Shown here: positions 48,115-57,102 of the stretch, piece after piece
How positions within the stretch are numbered: position 1 is the first letter of the stretch
Layout: every line of letters starts with the position of its first letter
Assembly (NCBI RefSeq): GCF_013266755.1
Contig: NZ_JABRWJ010000003.1
Location: 310,001-374,000 of the forward strand
Source: Pseudaquabacterium terrae
GTDB taxonomy: Bacteria > Pseudomonadota > Gammaproteobacteria > Burkholderiales > Burkholderiaceae_C
Length of the DNA: 64,000 bases
Direction of reading: 5' to 3'
Notes under the pieces: model-generated
What the model was told of the DNA's origin: nothing
The model's database searches: none
Seen by the model: only the letters and a program-made list of their open reading frames with translations
Made by a program: the position numbers and the translations under genes

Positions 48115-48918
48115 TCAGACCTTGAATTCGGGCGGCCGGCGCTCGAGGTTCGCGCGCACCGCCTCGGTCTGGTTCGGCGCGCCCATCAGCGCGACCTGCT
48201 CGTCGGATTCGGCCTGGAACAGCACCGCGTCGCTGTCGCCGCGCGCCGCCTGGTTCAGCAGGCGCTTGGCGGCGCGCAAGGCATCGGGGCTGCGCTGCGC
48301 CAGCTCGGCGGCCAGCGCACGCGCCTCGGCCAGCGGGTCGGTGCAGACGCGGGTCGCCAGGCCCAGGCGCACGGCCTCGTCGCCTTGCACGATGCGGCCG
48401 CTGAAGGTGAGCTCACGCGCGACGTCGTCGCGCAGCAGGCCGCGCATCAGCACGATGCCGGCCATGTCGGGCACCAGGCCCCACTTGACCTCCATCACCG
48501 ACATCTTCGTCTCGGCGTCGATCAGCCGCAGGTCGGCACCGAGGGCCACCTGCAGCCCGCCGCCGAAGGCCATGCCGTGCACCGCGGCGATCACCGGCAC
48601 GGGCAGCGTGCGCCAGCCGCCGGCGATGTATTGCGCCGAGTTCATCGCGCCGTGCGTGCGCGGGCGCAGGTCGCGCACGCCGCCGGGCTCGCCGGCGCCG
48701 ATGCGGCTCATGCGCTGCATGTCCAGCCCGGCACAGAAGCCGCGCCCTTCGCCGTGCAGCAGCACCACGCGCAGGCCCGGCTCGTCGCGCAGGCGGTCGA
48801 TCGCGCCGGCGAGCGCGTCGAACATCTCGAAATCGAGCGCGTTGAGCTTGTCGCCGCGGGTCAGGCAGACCTCGGCGATGCCGGGCTCGGTGAGGGTGAT
48901 GCGGACGCGGTCGTTCAT
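48115..48918 (-). CDS. crotonase / enoyl-CoA hydratase family protein
   Basis: 267 residues. GFCAGLDMQRMSRIG and HGMAFGGGLQVALGADLRLI mark the CoA/oxyanion region, then KMSVMEVKWGLVPDMAG. The first catalytic Glu is replaced by Gln (GGGLQVALG) while the second is kept (VMEVKWGLV). One-glutamate crotonases can still act on CoA esters but are often isomerases or of unknown activity. Operon with the Nudix hydrolase. Confidence 0.88.
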   Translation of the reverse strand: MNDRVRITLTEPGIAEVCLTRGDKLNALDFEMFDALAGAIDRLRDEPGLRVVLLHGEGRGFCAGLDMQRMSRIGAGEPGGVRDLRPRTHGAMNSAQYIAGGWRTLPVPVIAAVHGMAFGGGLQVALGADLRLIDAETKMSVMEVKWGLVPDMAGIVLMRGLLRDDVARELTFSGRIVQGDEAVRLGLATRVCTDPLAEARALAAELAQRSPDALRAAKRLLNQAARGDSDAVLFQAESDEQVALMGAPNQTEAVRANLERRPPEFKV

Positions 48919-48964
48919 CGAGTCGATTCCTTGATCTGGAGGTGAACCTGCAAGAGCGCGCGGA

Positions 48965-49318
48965 TCAGCGGGCGTGCCGCGCGAATTCCGCCTCGTCGAA
49001 GCCCACGCTCAAGGCCCCGTCGGCCCACTCGACCACCGGGCGCCTGATCACGCTGGCCTGCGCCAGCATCAGCGCCCGCGCGCTGGCGGCATCGACCACC
49101 GCGGCGCGGGTCGGCTCGTCGAGCTTGCGCCAGGTTGTGCCCTGGCGGTTGAGCAGCCGTTCCCAGCCGAGCGCGGCGATCCAGGCATCGAGCCGGTCGG
49201 CCGGCACGCCCGCCTTCTTGTAGTCGTGGAAGTGGATCGCCACGCCCTGCCCGGCGAGCCAGGCACGGGCGCGCTTGACGGTGTCGCAGTTCGGGATGCC
49301 GTAGAGGGTCGATGTCAT
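48965..49318 (-). CDS. ArsC/Spx-family protein, YffB-like
   Basis: 117 residues. Thioredoxin-like start LYGIPNCDTVKRARAWL with a single N-terminal Cys (Cys11) and no second CxxC Cys, and the family Arg in VIRRPVVEW. YffB-type proteins are small glutathione-linked relatives of ArsC arsenate reductase and of Spx regulators; true arsenate activity is not implied. No ars genes are near. Confidence 0.9.
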   Translation of the reverse strand: MTSTLYGIPNCDTVKRARAWLAGQGVAIHFHDYKKAGVPADRLDAWIAALGWERLLNRQGTTWRKLDEPTRAAVVDAASARALMLAQASVIRRPVVEWADGALSVGFDEAEFARHAR

Positions 49319-49371
49319 GCCGCAGTATCGCGGCGACCGCGGATGCGGCCCGCGACGGAGGTCGACTCACC

Positions 49372-49848
49372 TCAGTCGCGTTCGCTCCGAGGGGGGTCGC
49401 ACATCGGATCGGGCATGAATCCACCCCCGTGCAGCACGCGCCCCTCCGGTGTCAGCGTGACGCGGAACCACAGGCAGTCGTTGGTCGGGTAGCGCCACGA
49501 CCAGGTCTCGCGGTTCATCCACTCGCCGGCGCGGTGCCCGGGGCGGCCGATCGTGCGCAGCAGCTCGTCGCGCGGCATGCCGTCGACGATCGCCGCGAAG
49601 TGCGCTTCGTCGAGCACCTGATCCCACCGAGCGACGCGGCCCTGCGCGTCGAGATCGACCATCCAGGTCATGCGGCCCATCGGTCCGGTGGCGTACTCCA
49701 GCCGCGTCGTGCCGCCGGGCATCGTGTAGCGGCCGGTCGGCGCGCCCGCTGCGGCACGCAGCTCGGTTTCGGTCTGGCCGGCGCGGAAGGGGACCGCGCA
49801 GGCCGCGAGCAGCGCGGTGGCGATCGTCACGATGGCGAGGCGGTGCAT
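49372..49848 (-). CDS. small lipoprotein, BamE/SmpA-like pattern
   Basis: 158 residues from ATG 49848 with GGAG ten bases upstream. Signal peptide ends in lipobox ALLAAC. The mature part has two short repeats of the type VP-x-AGQTETELRAAAGAPTGRY and GMPRDELLRTIGRPGHRAGE, each followed by aromatic beta-strands, as in SmpA/OmlA (BamE-like) folds. Function unknown; its neighbours give no hint. Confidence 0.8.
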   Translation of the reverse strand: MHRLAIVTIATALLAACAVPFRAGQTETELRAAAGAPTGRYTMPGGTTRLEYATGPMGRMTWMVDLDAQGRVARWDQVLDEAHFAAIVDGMPRDELLRTIGRPGHRAGEWMNRETWSWRYPTNDCLWFRVTLTPEGRVLHGGGFMPDPMCDPPRSERD

Positions 49849-49961
49849 GGCAGGCTCCCGGGGCGGATCATCGGATGCAAGGTCCGATGATCGCGCCGCG
49901 ACCCGAGTTCCACGGCCGTGTCGGAATAGGCCGTCCGGCCGAAGACGTCCCGGGAATCTGT

Positions 49962-50870
49962 TCAGTGCCCGCCGGCCGCCCGCGCCGGCACCGACTTCAG
50001 GTAGACGAAGGTCGCGTCGAGGTCGACGTCGCTCATCTGCGCCAGCGCCTCGAAGGGCATCACCGGGCTGATCGCGCTGCCGTCGGGCCGCTTGCCGCTG
50101 CGCATCATCGCGCGGAACTGCTCGGCGCTGGCGTAGCGCAGCATCGCGCTGCCGCTGCCCGGCGTCAGGTTCGCGGCCGCCGGCCAGTCGGGCGGGCCGC
50201 CGGTGATGCTGCCGCCCGACAGGCCCGGGCCATGGCAGCCGATGCAGCTCTGCGCGACGTACTGGCCGTGCGCGACCGTCACGCCCTCGGCCACCGGTTG
50301 CGCCGGCGGCAGCCGGTGATCGATGCGCGCGGCGGCGTCCGGGATGACACCCAGGCCGTACAGCACGCGCACCGGCAGCGGCAGCTGGAGCAGCGCCGCG
50401 CCGCCTTGAACCGCCGGCACCGAGCGCAGGTAGGAGGCCACCGCGGCGACATCGGCATCGGTCCAGCGCGCGAAGTCCTGCGAGGGCATCACCATCAGCG
50501 GCCGGCCGTCGGGCTTGACGCCGTGGCGCAGCGCACGTTCCCAGTCCTCGCCGCGGTAGCGTGCAGCGGGGCTGTCGGCGCCCGGGCTGATGTTCGGACC
50601 GGCCAGCTTCAGGCCGCTGCCGGCATCGTCGACGAAGACCCGGCCGCCGGCGTTCGCGCCGTGGCAGTCGGCGCAGCCGCGCGACAGGTAGAGGTAGCGG
50701 CCGCGGTTGAGCGTCGCGGCATCGTCGGCCAGCGCGATAGCCTGACGCGGCACGTCGACGATGCGCGCCTGGAGGGTCTGGCTGCGGTGGTGGGCGAAGC
50801 CGACGGTGGCGGCACCGGCGGCAAGCAGGGATGCCAGCGCGCCCAGCGTGATCTTGATCCAGCGTTTCAT
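49962..50870 (-). CDS. diheme c-type cytochrome
   Basis: 302 residues from ATG 50870. A single N-terminal signal/anchor (KRWIKITLGALASLLAAGAA) is followed by two heme-binding CxxCH motifs, CADCH at 66-70 and CIGCH at 209-213. Each has a candidate axial Met: MPSQDF after the first and MPFEAL after the second. This two-domain layout resembles diheme cytochromes that feed electrons from periplasmic dehydrogenases. No partner dehydrogenase lies within the window. Confidence 0.92.
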   Translation of the reverse strand: MKRWIKITLGALASLLAAGAATVGFAHHRSQTLQARIVDVPRQAIALADDAATLNRGRYLYLSRGCADCHGANAGGRVFVDDAGSGLKLAGPNISPGADSPAARYRGEDWERALRHGVKPDGRPLMVMPSQDFARWTDADVAAVASYLRSVPAVQGGAALLQLPLPVRVLYGLGVIPDAAARIDHRLPPAQPVAEGVTVAHGQYVAQSCIGCHGPGLSGGSITGGPPDWPAAANLTPGSGSAMLRYASAEQFRAMMRSGKRPDGSAISPVMPFEALAQMSDVDLDATFVYLKSVPARAAGGH

Positions 50871-50987
50871 GGCCGCTGCTCTCCGGTTCGTCGTTGCGTT
50901 GCGACGCACTGTAGAAAGCGCAGGCCGCGCCGGCATCGCCCGGATGGGCCATGCCGGCGCGGCAAGGAGCCATGGGCCGGTGTCGGC

Positions 50988-51563
50988 TTACTCCATCACG
51001 ACGGCGTGGCGCGTCGCCGGATCGAAGGTCACGATTTCCTTGACGCTGCCCTTGTCGTCGAAGACGACCTGGAACTCCTGGAAGCTCGACAGCCAGAAGC
51101 GCAGGACCTTGGCATCGAGGCGCGGGTTCTCGCTGGTGATCGGGTAGCCGACGGCCATCACGACCTGGTCGCGGCTCATGCCGACCGCCAGGCGGCCGCT
51201 GGTGATCGCCTCACGCAGTTTCGGCGGCAGCGCGGCCAGCTTCTTCTTCGGGTCCTCGGCCACGACGTAGCGCGTGGCGAACGCGCTCATCTCGAGGTCG
51301 CGGCTGTAGTCGTTGCCGAGCGCCTGCTTGCTGTTGTCGCCGAGGTCGACGAAGGCGCGGAAGCGGCCGTAGCCGGTGACCTTTGCCGCGGTGCCCAGCG
51401 GAATCACGCGCTTGCCGGACTCCATGTAGTTGCTGTCGCTGATCCATTTGCCGTCGGTGCGCAGGTTGCAGCACAGATAGCCTTCGGGCGTCGGTTGCGC
51501 GGAAGCGGCAAAGGGCATGGCCAGCACGGCCAGAACGCCGGCGGCGGCGAGGTGAAATCGCAT
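50988..51563 (-). CDS. exported hypothetical protein
   Basis: 191 residues from ATG 51563; a TTG two codons upstream has a better-spaced GGGAGG and may be the real start. Signal peptide MRFHLAAAGVLAVLAMPFAA. The mature protein starts with a CCNLRTDGKWISDSNYMESG region and later GRLAVGMSRDQVVMAVGYPI, which is SmpA/BamE-like, then FDDKGSVKEIVTFDP. It resembles outer-membrane assembly-type small proteins without being assignable. Confidence 0.75.
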   Translation of the reverse strand: MRFHLAAAGVLAVLAMPFAASAQPTPEGYLCCNLRTDGKWISDSNYMESGKRVIPLGTAAKVTGYGRFRAFVDLGDNSKQALGNDYSRDLEMSAFATRYVVAEDPKKKLAALPPKLREAITSGRLAVGMSRDQVVMAVGYPITSENPRLDAKVLRFWLSSFQEFQVVFDDKGSVKEIVTFDPATRHAVVME

Positions 51564-51703
51564 GAACAAGGTGAGCCTCCCTGGGGGATGAACGGTGGAA
51601 CGGGTGAGGCCCGGGGGCATCGTCGCGCCCCGCAGGCGGGCGAAGTATCACCTCGCGCCGCGCACTCTCCGCGGGATTCGGTCCAACCCCCCGCGAATCG
51701 GGA

Positions 51704-52672
51704 TCAGGACTCCGGCGTGAAGCCGACGCGCTTGACGATCGGGCCCCAGGCCGCGTGCTCGTCGCGGATCGCCTTGTGCAGCTCGGCCGGACCGGTGACC
51801 GCCACCTCGAGGCCGAACTGCGCCAGCGCCGGCGCCATCTCGGGCCCGGTCATCGCGGCGCGAAGTTGGTCCGACAGCCGTTTGACCAGCTCCGGCGCCG
51901 CCTTGCCCGGCAGGAAGAAGCCGTACCACTCGACCTGCTCGAGCGCCTTGAAGCCCTGCTCGGTGTAGGTCGGCACCTCGGGCAGGAAGCGCGAGCGTTT
52001 CGGCCCGGAGGTCGCCAGCACGCGCAGCTTGCCGGTCTTGACGTGCGGCAGGTAGTCGCCGATCGGGCCGCTGAAGCTCGTCAGCTGCCCGCCCAGCAGG
52101 TCCTGGATGCCGGGCACGGTGCCGCGGTAGGGCACGTGGCTGAGCGCGACGCCGGATTCCTTCTCCAGCAGCGCGCCGACGAAGTGCGGCGGCGAGCCGG
52201 CGCCCGGCGAGCCGTAGTTCGCCAGACCCGGGTTGGCCTTGGCCCAGGCGAGGAAGTCTTTCAGCGTCTTCACCGCTTCCGGCACGGCCGGCCCGACGCC
52301 GAGGCCGAAGACGACCTGCGTCGCCGCGCCGACCGGCGTCACGTCGTCGAGGCCGTAGGGCAGCTTGGTGTACAGGTGCGGGTACAGCGTGATCATCGCC
52401 GCCGGCGTGATCAGCAGGCTCGTGCCGTCGGCGGGGCTGCGGCGCAACTCGTCGACCGCCAGCCGGCCGCCGGCGCCGGGCTTGTTCTCGACCAGCACCA
52501 TCTTCGCGACGCCGCCGCGCAGCTTGTCGGCGATGCGCCGCGCCACCACGTCGACGGTGCCGCCGGCCGGGAAGCCGGTGAGGATGCGGGCGGTCTCGGG
52601 CATCGATTGCGCATGGCCGAGGAGGGGCGCGCCGGCCGCCGCTGCGGCCAGCAGGAAGTCTCTGCGTTGCAT
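51704..52672 (-). CDS. Bug-family tripartite tricarboxylate transporter binding protein
   Basis: 322 residues, ATG 52672 with GGAG upstream. N-terminal MQRRDFLLAAAAAGA signal with a twin arginine, then ILTGFPAGGTVDVVARRIAD, VENKPGAGGRLAVDELRRSP and YGSPGAGSPPHFVG, typical of Bug proteins (PF03401). They bind carboxylates for uptake or sensing. It is the last gene of the hydroxycinnamate-like run, so an aromatic or phenylpropenoate ligand is a reasonable inference. No TctA/TctB membrane partner is near. Confidence 0.94.
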   Translation of the reverse strand: MQRRDFLLAAAAAGAPLLGHAQSMPETARILTGFPAGGTVDVVARRIADKLRGGVAKMVLVENKPGAGGRLAVDELRRSPADGTSLLITPAAMITLYPHLYTKLPYGLDDVTPVGAATQVVFGLGVGPAVPEAVKTLKDFLAWAKANPGLANYGSPGAGSPPHFVGALLEKESGVALSHVPYRGTVPGIQDLLGGQLTSFSGPIGDYLPHVKTGKLRVLATSGPKRSRFLPEVPTYTEQGFKALEQVEWYGFFLPGKAAPELVKRLSDQLRAAMTGPEMAPALAQFGLEVAVTGPAELHKAIRDEHAAWGPIVKRVGFTPES

Positions 52673-52700
52673 GAAGGTCTCCGAGGATGTCGGGCACTAG

Positions 52701-52760
52701 CCCGCGGGGTTCGGGCGGCGGGCCTTCAGGCCCGCGGGGTTCAGGCGGCGGGCGTCAGGC
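52701..52760. repeat. 30-base tandem duplication over the amidohydrolase stop
   Basis: Bases 52731-52760 and 52701-52730 are near-identical 30-base units (cccgcggggttc-rich), differing at few positions. The gene-proximal copy holds the amidohydrolase stop TGA; the distal copy has CGA at the equivalent place. It looks like a recent local duplication of the 3' end of the gene. Confidence 0.7.
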
Positions 52761-53613
52761 CCAGCAACCGCATCGCGTTGTTCTTGAGGATCAGCGGCTT
52801 GACCTCGTCCTTGAACCCCGCCTGGTCGAATTCCTTCAGCCAGCGGTCGGGCGAGATCAGCGGGAAGTCGCTGCCGAACAGGATGCGGTCCTTGAGCAGC
52901 GTATTGGCGTACTGCACCAGCTGCGCCGGAAAGTACTTCGGGCTCCAGCCCGACAGGTCGATCCAGATGTTGGGCTTGTGCATCGCCAGCGAGATCGCCT
53001 CGTCCTGCCACGGCCACGACGGGTGGGCAATGATGATCTGCATGTCGGGGAAGGCGATCGCCACGTCTTCCAGCAGCATCGGGTTCGAGTTCTGCAGCCT
53101 CAAGCCGCCGCCGCAGCGCATGCCGCTGCCGATGCCGGAGTGCCCGCTGTGGAAGACCGCCGGCAGCTTGTATTCGTTGATCACCTCGTAGATCGGCCAG
53201 GCCATGCGGTCGGCCGGCTCGAAGCCCTGCACCGTCGGGTGGAACTTGAAGCCCTTGACGCCGTATTGCTCGATCAGCTTGCGCGCCTCGCGCGCGCCCA
53301 TCTTTCCCTTGTGCGGATCGATGCTGCCGAAGGCGATCATGATGTCCGGGTTGGCCAGCGCGGCCTCGGCGATCTCCTCGTTCGGGATGCGGCGCCGGCC
53401 CAGCTGCGTCTCGGCATCGACGGTGAAGTTGACGAAGCCGATCTTCTTCTCGCGGTAGAACGCGATCGTCTCGTCCATCGTCGGCCGGCGGCTCGACTTG
53501 AAGTACTTGTCCGCCGCGCGGTCGTACTCCTCGCCGTAGCTGTCGAACGGGTTGCGGCACGACACCTCGAGGTGGGTGTGGGTGTCGATGGCGATCAGCT
53601 GGTCGGTGTCCAT
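52741..53613 (-). CDS. amidohydrolase-2 family hydrolase, candidate beta-ketoacyl-CoA hydrolase (CouO-like)
   Basis: 290 residues from ATG 53613 with GGAG upstream. Metal-binding motifs of amidohydrolase superfamily class 2: DTHTHLEV (HxH), GFKFHPTV, VFHSGHSGIG, IIIAHPSWPW and ILFGSDFPL (Asp). Signal peptide absent, so cytoplasmic. In Rhodococcus jostii CouO, an amidohydrolase, cleaves 4-hydroxyphenyl-beta-ketoacyl-CoA to hydroxybenzoate and acetyl-CoA. Neighbouring ligase, hydratase and SDR genes make that role likely here. Other members are decarboxylases (e.g. LigW/ACMSD), which remain possible. Confidence 0.85.
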   Translation of the reverse strand: MDTDQLIAIDTHTHLEVSCRNPFDSYGEEYDRAADKYFKSSRRPTMDETIAFYREKKIGFVNFTVDAETQLGRRRIPNEEIAEAALANPDIMIAFGSIDPHKGKMGAREARKLIEQYGVKGFKFHPTVQGFEPADRMAWPIYEVINEYKLPAVFHSGHSGIGSGMRCGGGLRLQNSNPMLLEDVAIAFPDMQIIIAHPSWPWQDEAISLAMHKPNIWIDLSGWSPKYFPAQLVQYANTLLKDRILFGSDFPLISPDRWLKEFDQAGFKDEVKPLILKNNAMRLLGLTPAA

Positions 53614-53637
53614 GAGTGTCTCCGCCGTTTTCAGACG

Positions 53638-54405
53638 TTAGCGCGGCGCCATGCGCAAGGCGCCGTCGAGCCGGATCACCTCGCCGTTGAGCGCGTTGTT
53701 CTCGACGATCGCGGCGGCGAGCTGCGCGAATTCGCCGGGCTGGCCGAGGCGGCGCGGGAACGGGATGCTCGCCGCCAGCGAGGCCTGCACGGCTTGCGGC
53801 AGCTCGGCCACCAGCGGCGTCAGGAACAGCCCCGGCGCGATCGTCACGACGCGGATGCCGTGCTGCGCCAGGTCACGCGCCATCGGCAGCGTCATCGACA
53901 CGACGCCGCCCTTGGACGCCGAATACGCTTCCTGCCCGACCTGGCCATCGAAGGCGGCGACCGATGCGGTGTGCACGATCACGCCGCGCGCGCCGTCCTC
54001 GTCCAGCGGCTCGAGCGCGGCCATCTGCGCGGCGGCCAGGCGGCTGACGTTGTAGGTGCCGATCAGGTTGACCTCGACCACGCGGCGAAAGTCTTCCAGC
54101 GGCGCGGCGCGGCCATCCTTGCCGACGATGCGCTTGGCGCTGCCGATGCCGGCGACGTTCAGCAGCAGCCGCGCCGGGCCGTGGCGCTCGGCCGCCGCGG
54201 CCAGCGCGGCTTCGACGCTGGCCGGGTCGGTGATGTCGCAGCGCAGGCCGATGCCGCCGCATTCGGCGGCGACCGCGGCGGCGCCGTCGCCGTTGATGTC
54301 GAGCACCGCGACCCGTGCGCCGCGGCGCGCCAGCTCACGCGCCGTCTGTGCGCCCAGGCCCGAGCCCCCGCCGGTGACGATGGCCGCTTGTCCTTCGATC
54401 TTCAT
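53638..54405 (-). CDS. SDR dehydrogenase, candidate beta-hydroxyacyl-CoA dehydrogenase (CouN-like)
   Basis: 255 residues from ATG 54405, overlapping the ligase stop (ATGA). Cofactor motif TGGGSGLG near residue 12 and catalytic AYSASKGG (YxxxK), with NVAGIG before it. The overall sequence resembles type 2 3-hydroxyacyl-CoA dehydrogenases. It should oxidise the 3-hydroxyl of the hydrated phenylpropanoyl-CoA to the ketone. Upstream of the amidohydrolase by 24 bases. Confidence 0.9.
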   Translation of the reverse strand: MKIEGQAAIVTGGGSGLGAQTARELARRGARVAVLDINGDGAAAVAAECGGIGLRCDITDPASVEAALAAAAERHGPARLLLNVAGIGSAKRIVGKDGRAAPLEDFRRVVEVNLIGTYNVSRLAAAQMAALEPLDEDGARGVIVHTASVAAFDGQVGQEAYSASKGGVVSMTLPMARDLAQHGIRVVTIAPGLFLTPLVAELPQAVQASLAASIPFPRRLGQPGEFAQLAAAIVENNALNGEVIRLDGALRMAPR

Positions 54406-56258
54406 GAAGCGTCTCCGCGGCCGGTGTGCGGCCGGAGGGTGTCGGGATCGGTGCCGGCGTACAGCGCGTCGACGAGCGCCGCGCGCCGCTGCAGCACCGC
54501 GCGCTGGTTGATCGAGCCCTTGTCGGTGAGCTCGCCGGCTTCGAGCGACGGCGGCTCGCCGAGCAGCTGCAGCCGCGCGACGCGCGTGGCACTGCCGCTG
54601 CCCTCGCGCCACAGCCGATCGGTGAGCGCCTGGAAGAAGCCGCGCACCGCCGGATGGGCGAGCACCTCGGCGCTGCCCGCGTCGGCGCCGAGGCCGGCGT
54701 GGCGGCGGCATTCGTCGATGCGCGGGAAGACCAGCAGGCCGATGTCATCGCGGTTGAGGCCGGCGACCACCGAGTCCTGCAGCAGCGGCGCGCCGTGCGC
54801 CAGCACCTTCGCGCGCAGCGGGCCGACGCTGACGAAGGTGCCGCTGGAGAGCTTGAAGTCCTCGGCGATTCGGCCGTCGAAGACGAGGCCGCGCGCCGGG
54901 TCGGCGGCATCGACGCAGGTCACGGCATCGCCGGTGCAGTAGAAGCCCTCGGCGTCGAAGGCCTCGGCGGTCTCGGCCGGTGCGCGCCAATAACCCGGCA
55001 TCACGTTGGGGCCGCGGAAGCGGATCTCGGTCTTGTCCCCGAGCGGCACCAGCTTCACCTCGACCCCCGGCACCGGCAGCCCGATCCAGCCCGCCTTGAC
55101 GTCGGTGCCGACGGCGAAGGTGCAGCTCGGCGCGGTCTCGGTCATGCCCAGCCCGGTGATCACGCGGATGCGCTCGCCGATGGTCGCCTCGGCTTGGCGC
55201 TCGAGCTGGTCCCACACCGCCTGCGCCAGGCCGGCGCCGGCGAACATGAAGGCCTTGACGTTGCGAAACAGCGTCTCGCGCAGCAGCGCATCGCTGTCCA
55301 TCGCGCGGGCGATTTCCTCGAAGCCCTTGGGCACGTTGAAGTACACCGTCGGCGCGATCTCGCGCAGGTTGCGCAGCGTCTCGGCCATGCCCTGCGGCGT
55401 CGGCTTGCCGTCGTCGATGTAGAGCGTGCCGCCGTTGACCAGCACGATGCCGACGTTGTGGTTGCCGCCGAAGGTGTGGTTCCACGGCAGCCAGTCGATC
55501 AGCACCGGCGGCGCGTCGGCCAGGAAGGCCATGCACTGGCGCAGCATCTGCTGGTTCGCGCACAGCATGCGCTGGGTGTTGATCACGGCCTTCGGCGCCT
55601 TGGTCGAGCCGGAGGTGAACAGGAACTTGGCAATCGTGTCGGGGCCGACGGCCGCGTGCGCACGGGCCAGCGCGTCGCCGGGCTGGGCGGCGAGCAGGTC
55701 ATCGAAGGCCACTGAGCGGCGGCCGGGCAGCGTGCCCTCGCCGAGGATCACCGGCACGTCGGCCGCGAAGGCTCCGGCGATCGCCCGGGCATAGACCGGG
55801 CTGCTGGCATAGACCGCGCCGGGCGTCAGCGTCTGCTGGATGTGGCGCAGCTTGCCGAAGTCCTGCGCCACCAGCGAATAGGCGGGCGAGACCGGGGCGT
55901 GCGGAATGCCGGCCCACATGGCGGCCAAAGCGAGCGTCAGGTGCTCGAGGTCGTTGCCCGACAGGATCACGAGCGGCCGCTCGACCGACAGCTCCAGCTC
56001 GAGCAGTCCCTGCGCGACCGACTGCACGCGCTGCAGCATCTGCGCGTACGAGATGCGTCGCCAGTCGCCGCCGTCGTCGCGCCGCGCGGCGAACGTGCGC
56101 TGTGGCGCCTCGCGCGCCCAGTGCTCGAGCGCGTCGGTCAGCCGGGCGTGGACCCGGCCCAGCGGCTCGGCCGAACGCAGCACGGTGCAACCGTCGGCGC
56201 GGCGCTCGACCGTCGCTTCGACGCAGCCGCCGACATGGGCGTCGCGGTAGGTGGCCAT
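54402..56258 (-). CDS. feruloyl/coumaroyl-CoA ligase-type AMP-forming synthetase
   Basis: 618 residues from ATG 56258. Adenylate-forming motifs: LFTSGSTKAPKAVINT (P-loop-like), LPWNHTFGGNHNVG, GLGMTETAPSC, YCTGDAV, and the C-terminal catalytic Lys in TDKGSINQRA. Layout and length match bacterial feruloyl-CoA synthetases (fcs). It would activate a hydroxycinnamate such as ferulate or p-coumarate to its CoA ester. First of the ligase/SDR pair, four bases after the crotonase stop. Confidence 0.9.
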   Translation of the reverse strand: MATYRDAHVGGCVEATVERRADGCTVLRSAEPLGRVHARLTDALEHWAREAPQRTFAARRDDGGDWRRISYAQMLQRVQSVAQGLLELELSVERPLVILSGNDLEHLTLALAAMWAGIPHAPVSPAYSLVAQDFGKLRHIQQTLTPGAVYASSPVYARAIAGAFAADVPVILGEGTLPGRRSVAFDDLLAAQPGDALARAHAAVGPDTIAKFLFTSGSTKAPKAVINTQRMLCANQQMLRQCMAFLADAPPVLIDWLPWNHTFGGNHNVGIVLVNGGTLYIDDGKPTPQGMAETLRNLREIAPTVYFNVPKGFEEIARAMDSDALLRETLFRNVKAFMFAGAGLAQAVWDQLERQAEATIGERIRVITGLGMTETAPSCTFAVGTDVKAGWIGLPVPGVEVKLVPLGDKTEIRFRGPNVMPGYWRAPAETAEAFDAEGFYCTGDAVTCVDAADPARGLVFDGRIAEDFKLSSGTFVSVGPLRAKVLAHGAPLLQDSVVAGLNRDDIGLLVFPRIDECRRHAGLGADAGSAEVLAHPAVRGFFQALTDRLWREGSGSATRVARLQLLGEPPSLEAGELTDKGSINQRAVLQRRAALVDALYAGTDPDTLRPHTGRGDAS

Positions 56259-56262
56259 CGCA

Positions 56263-57078
56263 TCAGCCTTTCAGCACCTTGCCGGCGCGCTTGTCGAGGA
56301 AGGCGCGCAGGCGTTCCTGCGCGTCGGGCGTGCTCTCGGCCACCGCGGCCATCAACGACTCGGTGAACAGGCCCTCGCTCTGCGACTGGTCGGCGATGCG
56401 CGGCAGCGCGTGCATCACCGCGAAGTTGGACATCGGCGCATTCGTCGCGATGCGGCGCGCCAGCGCGATGCCGTGGGCCAAGCCCTCGCCGTCGGGCACC
56501 AGGTATTGCGCCAGGCCGGCCTGCACGCCCTGCTCGGCGTCGATGACGCGGCCGGTGAGCATCATGTCGCTCATGCGCGCGACGCCGATCAGCCGCGGGA
56601 TGCGCGCCGAGCCGCCGCCGCCGACGAAGAGCCCGCGCTGCCCCTCGGGCAGTCCGAAATAGGCCGAGGCCTCGGCGACGCGCACGTGGCAGGCCGCGGC
56701 CAGCTCGAGCCCGCCGCCGACCACCGCGCCGTGCAGCACGGCGATCACCGGCACGCGGCCGAACTGGACCTGGTCGAAGGCCGCATGCCACATGCGTGAA
56801 TGCAGCACGCCACCGATGACATCGCGCTCGACCAGCTCAGACAGGTCGAGCCCGGCGCAGAAGTGCTCGCCCTCGCCGCTCAGCACGACGGCGCCGACCG
56901 CCTGCGGCAGGTTGACGAAGGCCGTGTGCAGCTGCTGGATCAGCGGGTCGCTGAGCGCATTGCGCTTGGCCGGGCGGTTCAGCCGGATGTGGGCTACCGC
57001 GCCATCGACGCTGACCTGCAGCAGATCCAGCGCGGCGAGCGTGCCGCTGGAGACGGGAGTGAAGGACGAAGTACTCAT
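56263..57078 (-). CDS. enoyl-CoA hydratase with both catalytic glutamates (CouM-like candidate)
   Basis: 271 residues from ATG 57078 with GAGAGG upstream. CAGLDLSELVE and HGAVVGGGLELAAACHVRVA carry the first catalytic Glu; FGLPEGQRGLFVGGGG carries the second. Of the four crotonases in the window this is the only one with both. It may hydrate feruloyl/coumaroyl-CoA and, if Ech-type, also cleave to vanillin; the SDR and amidohydrolase downstream favour the hydratase-only route. First gene of the operon after the palindrome at 57103-57123. Confidence 0.9.
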   Translation of the reverse strand: MSTSSFTPVSSGTLAALDLLQVSVDGAVAHIRLNRPAKRNALSDPLIQQLHTAFVNLPQAVGAVVLSGEGEHFCAGLDLSELVERDVIGGVLHSRMWHAAFDQVQFGRVPVIAVLHGAVVGGGLELAAACHVRVAEASAYFGLPEGQRGLFVGGGGSARIPRLIGVARMSDMMLTGRVIDAEQGVQAGLAQYLVPDGEGLAHGIALARRIATNAPMSNFAVMHALPRIADQSQSEGLFTESLMAAVAESTPDAQERLRAFLDKRAGKVLKG

Positions 57079-57102
57079 CAGGGCCTCTCGAATGGCCCCA
57101 AT

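Noticed and set aside
48965..49318. Arsenate-resistance gene
   Set aside because: It is YffB/Spx-like with a single Cys and has no arsB, arsR or arsH neighbours.
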